A stretch of 25,629 bases of DNA, taken from a virus. Where the stretch lies: IMG/VR virus record IMGVR_UViG_3300046532_000597, positions 1 through 25,629 of that record; one strand, 5' to 3'. Positions 20,085-25,629 of the stretch are shown here, piece by piece. The translations under genes were made by a program, and so were the position numbers. The notes beneath the pieces are model-generated. The model made no database searches. It saw only the letters and a list, made by a program, of their open reading frames with translations, and was not told the DNA's origin. Each line of letters starts with the position of its first letter. Positions within the stretch are counted from its first letter, which is position 1.

Positions 20085-22775
20085 ATGGCACGCAACGGAT
20101 CAGGAACTTACAGCAACCCGTATCCCAATTTCGTCAGTGGGACGGTAATATCGTCCTCTGAAACTGACGCGAATAACAGTGCGATTGCTACAGCCCTAAC
20201 GCAGTCAATCGCGGTTGACGGGCAATCAACGGTTACTGCTAACCTCCCGCTGAACGCAAAGAAGCTCACCGGCCTGGCGGTTGGCACTGCTGCGACCGAC
20301 AGCATCAGTCTGGGCCAAGCCCAAGCTGAAGCATTCGTCTGGTGCGGCACCGCTGGCGGCTCTGCCAACGCCATCACGCTGGCCCCCAGCCCTGCGATCA
20401 CGGCTTACGCTGCCGGGCAGCGGTTCGTGTGGATGGCAAGCTCTACGGTGAACACAGGTGCCACCACGGTTGCTATATCTGGCCTTGGTGCGATTGCCCT
20501 CCAGGACAACGGAGCGGCTCTTGTTGCGGGCAACCACGCCGCCAGCAAGATGTTCATGGGCATTTTAAATACGACCAGCACCGTCCAGATCATGCAAGTG
20601 CAGAGCAGCGGCACTGATCCGCTAATTGTTTCCAGCCTTACGGTCTCTGGAACGGCCACGATTGGCGGTATCCTGTCGGTTGACGACACTACGACTAGCA
20701 CATCAGGGACGACAGGCAGCATTCACACAGACGGTGGGCTGGGTGTGGCAGGTACGGCGTTTGTAGCGGGTGCGGCTAAAATAGTAGGTGTTACCACACA
20801 TGGCGGGGACGTTCTCTCTGATACGGATAGCACGGACTCAATCGGTTCAAGCGCGGTCCGCTGGGCTGGGACTTGGACCGACGCAATTAACGGCGTCACT
20901 TCGCCAACGGCGCAATACACCAGTGCAGAGGAAACAAAGCTCGCGGGTATTGAAGCGTCTGCTGACGTAACGGATGCAACGAATGTTCTGGCTGGACTTG
21001 CTGGGCAAGTTGCCGTTGCAGCGACCTTTGAGCCTACTGGAGACACATCTGCCAGTGACAACGCCGCCATTGGGTACACCGCTGCCGAGGGTCTAATCCT
21101 TACAGGTCAGGGCAGTACCTCAGACATCACGCTGAAGAACGACGCTGATGCTATTGTGTTCACGGTCCCCACCGGAACTGATGACATCCTGTTCCCTGAT
21201 AATGCAAAAGCAATGTTTGGCGCTAGTTCTGACTTACAGATTTATCATAATGGTAGTTATTCATTAATTTCAGATTCAGGTACTGGAAACTTAATTCTTG
21301 CGTGCCAAGATTTTTCGCTCTCCAATCCCGCTGTAGGGGAGTATATGATAACAGCCGCCGTCAATGGTGCTGTAACTCTTTACTACGATAACAATGCCAA
21401 ACTTGCGACTTCCAGCACAGGCGTAGCCATCACTGGTGAGGCCACAGCCACCGGCTTCACAGGGACGCTAGACGGCGTGCTTGGCGGAGGCACCCCTGCT
21501 GCGGCGACAGTCACAACCATTGACGCATCAGGCGTGGCGACAGCGACAACCTTTGAGCCTGACGGCGACACATCTGCCGGTGACAACGCCGCTATGGGCT
21601 ATACAAGCGTTTTGGGAGCAATCCTGACGGGCCAAGGCTCGACCAACGATGTGACGCTCGTTAATGATGCAGACGCAACCGTACTCAGCATCCCGACCGG
21701 GACGACCAACGTAGCCATCACTGGCGACATCACCGCCAATAACTTTGCTGGCAGGAACCTCATCATCAACGGTGATATGGCGATTGCACAGCGTGGCACT
21801 AGTATCGTAACGCCGACCAACACTGTGTACCTCCTTGACAGATACAAATACTTCATCTCTGGGACAACGGCGGCAGTTACCGTGACGCAGGACTCTGATA
21901 TGCCAGCGGGGCATATCGGTTTTTCGATGAAGGTTGATTGCACTACAGCCGATGCCTCAGTGGCAGCGGGAGACGTTGCTGGTTTTCACTACTATGTAGA
22001 GGGGTTCGACTCAGCCCATTTGGCCGCTGGCACAGCAGCAGCTAAAACCATAACTATTTCATTTTGGGTCAAGTCACCCAAGACAGGCGGGCATGGCGTT
22101 ATTGTTAAAAACGGTGCGAACAATAGGGCGTACCCCGCTTCATACACAGTTTCCGTAGCGGATACTTGGGAATACAAAACGATGACTGTGGCTATGGACA
22201 CAGCGGGCGGATGGATTGGTGCGACAAATGGCATTGGTCTTGGTTTATATTTCCCGCTGATTGCTGGCTCAAATTTCACTGACCCGGCTGACGCATGGGT
22301 CGCAGCGGAGTGTTATGGTATAAACAGTGGCGTTAATATTTTAGACAACGCCGCAAACAATTTTTACTTAACGGAACTTCAGGTAGAAGCGGGGACAGCG
22401 GCGACCGAATTTGAGCGTATTCCCCACTCAACGCAGTTAGCTAAGTGCCAGCGGTATTACGAGAAGACCTATAAACAAGCCACTGCCCCCGGCACCGCGA
22501 CAGAGCAGGGCGCTCTCATAGCCATCGCCAGCACTACGGCGATTATTGCAGTTAATTGGCAGTTTGCCGTTATAAAACGCGCCGCACCGACCGTCGCCTT
22601 ATACTCGTATCTCGGCACTTCGGGGGATTGGAGCGTAGTGACCACAAATGCTGACACCGCATCCGTTTCAGCGCCGTGGGGGGCGCAAGACAGAGCGCTG
22701 ACTAGGCTTGACAGCAGTAGTTTAACCGCTGGCGCGGCTTACTTTGGACACGCAACAGCAGACGCGGAGCTATAA
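20085..22775 (+). CDS. Tail fibre / receptor-binding protein
   Basis: An 896-residue protein. The N-terminus (GSGTYSNPYPNFVSGTVISS, 'ALTQSIAVDGQSTVTANLPL' and AKKLTGLAVGTAATDS) is the virion-attachment domain common to podovirus fibres. A long beta-repeat shaft follows, including paired repeats (FEPTGDTSASDNAAIGYT... near residues 313-370 and FEPDGDTSAGDNAAMGYT... near 487-545). Between them is a cyanophage-fibre-like module (DLQIYHNGSYSLISDSGTGN) in AT-rich DNA. From about residue 558, 'NLIINGDMAIAQRGTS' begins a jelly-roll-like sugar-binding region ending 'VEAGTAATEFERIPHSTQLA' and a receptor-tip-like C-terminus. The mosaic structure suggests host-range switching. The start follows directly on the previous stop (TAAATG). 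Confidence 0.88.
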   Translation: MARNGSGTYSNPYPNFVSGTVISSSETDANNSAIATALTQSIAVDGQSTVTANLPLNAKKLTGLAVGTAATDSISLGQAQAEAFVWCGTAGGSANAITLAPSPAITAYAAGQRFVWMASSTVNTGATTVAISGLGAIALQDNGAALVAGNHAASKMFMGILNTTSTVQIMQVQSSGTDPLIVSSLTVSGTATIGGILSVDDTTTSTSGTTGSIHTDGGLGVAGTAFVAGAAKIVGVTTHGGDVLSDTDSTDSIGSSAVRWAGTWTDAINGVTSPTAQYTSAEETKLAGIEASADVTDATNVLAGLAGQVAVAATFEPTGDTSASDNAAIGYTAAEGLILTGQGSTSDITLKNDADAIVFTVPTGTDDILFPDNAKAMFGASSDLQIYHNGSYSLISDSGTGNLILACQDFSLSNPAVGEYMITAAVNGAVTLYYDNNAKLATSSTGVAITGEATATGFTGTLDGVLGGGTPAAATVTTIDASGVATATTFEPDGDTSAGDNAAMGYTSVLGAILTGQGSTNDVTLVNDADATVLSIPTGTTNVAITGDITANNFAGRNLIINGDMAIAQRGTSIVTPTNTVYLLDRYKYFISGTTAAVTVTQDSDMPAGHIGFSMKVDCTTADASVAAGDVAGFHYYVEGFDSAHLAAGTAAAKTITISFWVKSPKTGGHGVIVKNGANNRAYPASYTVSVADTWEYKTMTVAMDTAGGWIGATNGIGLGLYFPLIAGSNFTDPADAWVAAECYGINSGVNILDNAANNFYLTELQVEAGTAATEFERIPHSTQLAKCQRYYEKTYKQATAPGTATEQGALIAIASTTAIIAVNWQFAVIKRAAPTVALYSYLGTSGDWSVVTTNADTASVSAPWGAQDRALTRLDSSSLTAGAAYFGHATADAEL
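21181..21420 (+). other. AT-rich fibre module, likely exchanged
   Basis: G+C counted by eye is 16/60 at 21241-21300, against 34/60 at 21001-21060 and 37/60 at 21541-21600 in the same gene. The segment encodes the DLQIYHNGS...GTGNL type of shaft unit, common in cyanophage fibres, inserted between two copies of the FEP-GDTS repeat. Composition and module boundaries point to acquisition from a lower-GC phage. Confidence 0.6.
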
Positions 22776-22776
22776 A

Positions 22777-23076
22777 ATGGCTGACTACAAACTCACCGAC
22801 AACGACACAATCATCCGCACCAACGATGGTGCAAGCATTCCCCCCGACCCTGCCAATAGTGACCGGATCGCATACGACGAGTGGGTGGAAGAAGGCAACA
22901 CGCCGGACGCTGCTGACGCAGCACCAGACCCCACATGGCAAGAGAAACGTCAAGCCAATGTCGCTGATGGCGGGTATGGCGCAGTGACGGAGCAGCTAGA
23001 AATCATTGGTGAGCAGGGCATCACCGCCTTCCAGAACCACATTGCCGCTGTTAAAGCTGCAATTCCGAAGCCGTAG
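22777..23076 (+). CDS. Probable tail-fibre partner/assembly protein (99 aa)
   Basis: A 99-residue protein immediately after the fibre gene, with GGAG 7 bases before the ATG inside the fibre's last codons. It begins MADYKLTDNDTIIRTNDGAS and contains 'IPPDPANSDRIAYDEWVEEG' followed by NTPD. The 'I..DP.N.D..AY..W..EGNTP..AD' motif is common in small proteins paired with tail fibres and in fibre-assembly-like proteins. A helical C-terminus ends the protein (EQLEIIGEQGITAFQNHIAA). No membrane segment is present. A chaperone or fibre-associated structural role is likely from position and motif. It overlaps nothing and ends 11 bases before the next start. Confidence 0.65.
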   Translation: MADYKLTDNDTIIRTNDGASIPPDPANSDRIAYDEWVEEGNTPDAADAAPDPTWQEKRQANVADGGYGAVTEQLEIIGEQGITAFQNHIAAVKAAIPKP

Positions 23077-23087
23077 GAGAGTAAAAA

Positions 23088-23252
23088 ATGGGTACTGTTA
23101 AAGACGTTTCCGCAAAACTAAACACGCACGAAGCTGTCTGTGCGGAGCGCTGGAAAGAAACTATTGAGCGTATCAAGCGTATGGAGATGGTTATGATCGG
23201 CTCTGCGGGAGCAGTGATTCTCCTTCTCTCTGGGATGCTCTGGAAAATTTAA
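23088..23252 (+). CDS. Small single-span membrane protein, holin/lysis-type candidate (54 aa)
   Basis: A 54-residue protein starting MGTVKDVSAKLNTHEAVCAE. An amphipathic charged helix (ERWKETIERIKRMEM) is followed by one hydrophobic span (about residues 35-52, VMIGSAGAVILLLSGMLW). A GGAG ribosome site lies 8 bases upstream and overlaps the previous stop. The form 'cytoplasmic helix containing THEAVCAER plus C-terminal membrane span' is common among small phage membrane proteins near lysis genes, including XhlA-like ones. No endolysin is seen in this window, so the lysis role is only suggested. Confidence 0.7.
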   Translation: MGTVKDVSAKLNTHEAVCAERWKETIERIKRMEMVMIGSAGAVILLLSGMLWKI

Positions 23253-23261
23253 CGGTGATCT

Positions 23262-23864
23262 ATGGAAAACAGAAGATTACTAATCTTTGCAGCATTAGCG
23301 ATTCTCCTGCCGCAGGCGTCTAACGCGACTGACACTGTAACATCCTCGACTGTTTCCAGCACTGTGAGCAGTAGCTCGAATACGGTATCAACCTCGTCGG
23401 GCAACACTGTAATCGACAAGGCTCCGGGCACCGCCAGCAGTCCATCTGTCGTTATAAATAATTCTGACATCTGCGTCACAGGCGTCAGTGGTGCAGTGCA
23501 AACGAGCTTTATTGGCTTGAGCGGCGGCACTACGGTGCGGGACAAAAATTGTGAGGTCTTGAAGCTATCTCGCACACTCTATGGGGCTGGCCTCAAGGTA
23601 GCGGCGGTATCCCTCCTGTGCCAAGATGCCCGCGTGTTCGACAGCATGATGGCGGCGGGGACGCCATGCCCATATGGCGGCCAGATTGGAGACAAGGCCA
23701 AGGCCCTGTGGCTGGCAAATCCGACAGAAGCACCGGAAAACACTAAGCTACGCCGTGATGCTATTAAAAAAGCTGCCGCTGCCGAGGCGGTGGAGGATGC
23801 GCGGCAAGAAGCCGAGGCGGAAGCAAAAGAGGGCGCGCGGCCTGAGCCGGAGTATCCAGAATGA
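23262..23864 (+). CDS. Exported cysteine-containing phage protein, unknown function (200 aa)
   Basis: A 200-residue protein with an N-terminal signal peptide (about 1-22, ending PQASNA), then a Ser/Thr/Val-rich linker. A conserved core follows: NNSDICVTGVSGAVQTSFIG (67-86), 'DKNCEVLKLSRTLYGAGLKV', 'LLCQDARVFDSMMAAGTPCP' and GGQIGDKAKALW. Four cysteines (71, 97, 120, 136) could form two disulfides, fitting periplasmic export. I know this core from marine phage genomes, where it has no assigned function. The C-terminus is an Ala/Glu-rich charged helix. The ribosome site is weak. Its stop overlaps the next start as ATGA, so the two exported proteins are probably made together. Confidence 0.75.
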   Translation: MENRRLLIFAALAILLPQASNATDTVTSSTVSSTVSSSSNTVSTSSGNTVIDKAPGTASSPSVVINNSDICVTGVSGAVQTSFIGLSGGTTVRDKNCEVLKLSRTLYGAGLKVAAVSLLCQDARVFDSMMAAGTPCPYGGQIGDKAKALWLANPTEAPENTKLRRDAIKKAAAAEAVEDARQEAEAEAKEGARPEPEYPE

Positions 23865-25189
23865 GGTGGCTGATCGGCCTTTGCGCGGTGGTGTTATTAG
23901 GTGCCCTCATATGTGGATTAGCTAAAAGCGAAGAGCTAACGACCACGAACCTTGTACCGGGTATGAGTGGATTCACGGCCACCGGGGGAACGTCCGTTGG
24001 CACTGGTGCAGGGTGCAGTTCAGGTGCTTATTGCACGAGTGGCACTAACGAAGGCGGCGGCAGCTACACATCCAGTTTTGATGTGCCACTGACCGAGGCC
24101 GAGGTGAAGCTGGGATTTACGCTCAACTCAGCCATCACAATCAATAGCCATATTAGCAATTCGCGGCTTGCCACCTGTAGCAGCGTTTCCCAGTCGGGAG
24201 ACTGCCGGGATATCTTCAAATTAACTATCAGTCTGCTAGATTCTGGTACGCAGGTGCAGTCGTTCACACATCAAGAAGAACTGAACTGGACGGGCCTGAG
24301 GGACTTTACCTTTACCGATACCGTGGCGGCGAACAGCTATGGTGTGCTGACGGGGATGCTTGAATTATATGGAATTGATGCGGGGTATCCAGTTGGCTTC
24401 TACGGCCCGCAATTCAGTGATCCCAGCCTGACGATTGATTACCAGACGGCACTAATACAACAGCAGGTAGAGCAGGAGATACAGCAACTAATCGAACAGA
24501 CGGCGGTTGTGCAAGTGGTGGAATTACTCCCGCCACCGGCCCCCGTTGCAGAGACCACGGCTGCGCCGCCACCTGTTACGGATATTGCGCCCCCTGCCGC
24601 TATGGATATTGCGCCACCAACTATGACGACCACGATTGCGCCCCCCGCTGCCCCGACCATCGCGCCCATTTCGCCGCCGCAAACTGAAACGCAGCAGACG
24701 CAGGAGGCCCAGGCGGAAGCTCAAATCGAAGCTGTCGTGGAGGCCCAACCAGAGGCCCAACCAGAGGCCACAGCGGAGGCGGAGCCAGAGGCCCAGCCAG
24801 AACCTGAAGCAGCGGAGGCCCAGCCCCAGCAAGCCGCCGCCCCTGCCCCCACTAAAACGGCCCCCAAGGCCGCTGCTAAAGCTACCCCAAAGGCCAAGGC
24901 CAGAGCCAGAATGACCCCGGCGGTGGCCGCGCAAACGGTGGTGGACAATATCGCTCCCAGCCAGCGGTATGGCTCTGCGGCTCAGACCACCACACTCGTG
25001 GCAATGGGCATGATTGGCGGCAACCGTACCCTTTTCAAAGGTGCCGGAATAGCAGACGCCCCGACATTCTTTAAATCGACGACTATTCCAGACGGGCCTT
25101 CCATCGTGGATACGATGACCAATTATCGCTTTGGCGGTCAGGCCTCTGCGGCCCATAATGCGCTGGTCGAAAGTCAGTGGAGTAAGTAG
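23861..25189 (+). CDS. Exported beta-domain protein with long Pro/Ala/Glu/Gln linker (442 aa)
   Basis: A 442-residue protein with a signal peptide or anchor (1-22, RWLIGLCAVVLLGALICGLA). A beta-rich domain (about 30-195) has cysteines 52, 58, 106 and 115 and reads like a lectin-style sandwich ('INSHISNSRLATCSSVSQSG', 'LLDSGTQVQSFTHQEELNWT', 'LELYGIDAGYPVGFYGPQFS'). A Gln-rich helix follows at 196-215. Residues 222-275 are Pro/Ala/Ile/Thr-rich with IAPP repeats, 276-325 are Glu/Ala/Gln/Pro-rich, and 326-352 are Lys/Ala/Pro-rich. A small C-terminal domain follows (353-442). Long charged linkers resemble those that span the periplasm. Function is unknown; an envelope or lysis role, or a surface role on infected cells, would fit. 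It overlaps its upstream neighbour (ATGA). Confidence 0.75.
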   Translation: MRWLIGLCAVVLLGALICGLAKSEELTTTNLVPGMSGFTATGGTSVGTGAGCSSGAYCTSGTNEGGGSYTSSFDVPLTEAEVKLGFTLNSAITINSHISNSRLATCSSVSQSGDCRDIFKLTISLLDSGTQVQSFTHQEELNWTGLRDFTFTDTVAANSYGVLTGMLELYGIDAGYPVGFYGPQFSDPSLTIDYQTALIQQQVEQEIQQLIEQTAVVQVVELLPPPAPVAETTAAPPPVTDIAPPAAMDIAPPTMTTTIAPPAAPTIAPISPPQTETQQTQEAQAEAQIEAVVEAQPEAQPEATAEAEPEAQPEPEAAEAQPQQAAAPAPTKTAPKAAAKATPKAKARARMTPAVAAQTVVDNIAPSQRYGSAAQTTTLVAMGMIGGNRTLFKGAGIADAPTFFKSTTIPDGPSIVDTMTNYRFGGQASAAHNALVESQWSK

Positions 25190-25629
25190 ATGGCTGAGAT
25201 TGAATTTGCAGGAGTGAAGTTTACCGGCGGCAAGATGGTCGGTGTCGTGATGGCACTGTCTACGCTGGTCGGTGGCCTGTATGGAGCTTTCGAGGTTTAC
25301 AAAGACTACACTGACATGAAGAAGAAAATCGCAAGCTATTCGGCTCCCGACCTATCCGGCTTCGACAAGAAACTAGCCGTTATGAGCAAGACGATGGGCA
25401 CCGTGACTAAGGAGATGGCGTCTGTCCGCAACCGGGTGTTGGAGGTGCAGCAGATCGTGCGGGATGTCCGGCAGGATACAAGATCAGACGCAGGTAAATT
25501 ATACGCAGGGATCAGCGCCGTTGATGGACGCTCACGGTCACTGGACGCTGAGACACGGGCTGCACTGCGTCAGGCCGAAAAGAATATCCGCGATATTACG
25601 GAATCAGCTTCGGCTCGATTTGATGGAAA
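25190..25629 (+). CDS. Membrane-anchored coiled-coil phage protein, 3' end cut by window edge
   Basis: A frame starts directly after the previous stop (TAGATG), with GGAG about 8 bases upstream, and is open to the window edge (146 codons). It begins MAEIEFAGVKFTGGKMVGVV, then a membrane span (about residues 16-34, MVGVVMALSTLVGGLYGAF), a short 'YKDYTDMKKKIASYSAPDLS' segment and a long charged coiled coil. The pattern 'AGV.F.GGK...V..ALSTL.GG..GAFE.Y.DY..M..KI..Y.APDLS.FDK.LAVM' is one I recognise from many marine phages. Its function is unknown. One N-terminal span plus a coiled coil resembles inner-membrane spanin subunits, but no lysis function is shown. Confidence 0.75.
   Translation, partial: MAEIEFAGVKFTGGKMVGVVMALSTLVGGLYGAFEVYKDYTDMKKKIASYSAPDLSGFDKKLAVMSKTMGTVTKEMASVRNRVLEVQQIVRDVRQDTRSDAGKLYAGISAVDGRSRSLDAETRAALRQAEKNIRDITESASARFDG

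Noticed and set aside
24524-25156. 210-codon minus-strand frame rich in Gly/Arg/Leu
   Set aside because: A mirror of the Pro/Ala/Glu-rich linker on the + strand; the composition is explained by codon reversal.

Overview
The window is part of the genome of a tailed double-stranded DNA bacteriophage. It carries a nearly complete head, neck and ejection module of the podovirus (P22-like) type. The evidence is a terL with ATPase and nuclease motifs, a long portal protein, a scaffold, an HK97-fold-type coat protein, a gp4-like adaptor, a gp10-like propeller protein, several large virion/ejection proteins and a tail fibre. Several proteins (the fibre sugar-binding C-terminus, the two secreted proteins before the right edge and the last membrane/coiled-coil protein) resemble families I know mainly from marine phages. 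An aquatic proteobacterial host is therefore plausible, but this is inference. I see no integrase, tRNA, rRNA, CRISPR array or insertion sequence.

Layout: (1) Positions 1-2003 hold six small leftward genes, probably accessory or early. They include a SprT-like zinc metallopeptidase and several unknown proteins, and are joined by recurring leader/ribosome-site cassettes. (2) Positions 2004-2139 are a divergent control region. (3) Positions 2140-3941 encode the overlapping small and large terminase subunits. (4) Positions 3942-4179 hold no protein gene that I can support but carry two related long stem-loops with the same loop and compensatory stem differences. (5) Positions 4180-9591 run from a tiny basic protein through portal, a conserved small protein, scaffold, coat and a likely capsid accessory protein, ending at a strong intrinsic terminator at 9600-9630. 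(6) Positions 9646-12877 encode a helix-hairpin-helix/AT-hook protein, the gp4-like adaptor, a small acidic protein with an internal duplication and the gp10-like propeller. (7) Positions 12877-20084 encode probable ejected proteins: one with an ADP-ribosyltransferase-like polyvalent domain, a GNAT-like protein, a repeat-rich protein ending in an S74 self-cleavage domain, and two large helical proteins. (8) Positions 20085-25629 encode the tail fibre, a likely fibre partner, a small membrane protein, two exported proteins and a membrane-anchored coiled-coil protein cut by the window edge.

The right-hand genes are nearly all packed with stop/start overlaps (TAATG, ATGA) and good Shine-Dalgarno sites, as expected for one late operon. 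The terminases package DNA through the portal into a scaffold-built shell. The adaptor and propeller close the neck, the ejection proteins follow the DNA into the host, and the fibre binds the cell surface. The most interesting points are the duplicated, covarying stem-loops between terL and the portal gene, a potential virion-delivered ADP-ribosyltransferase-like protein, the shared leader cassettes of the leftward genes, and an AT-rich module apparently swapped into the fibre gene.
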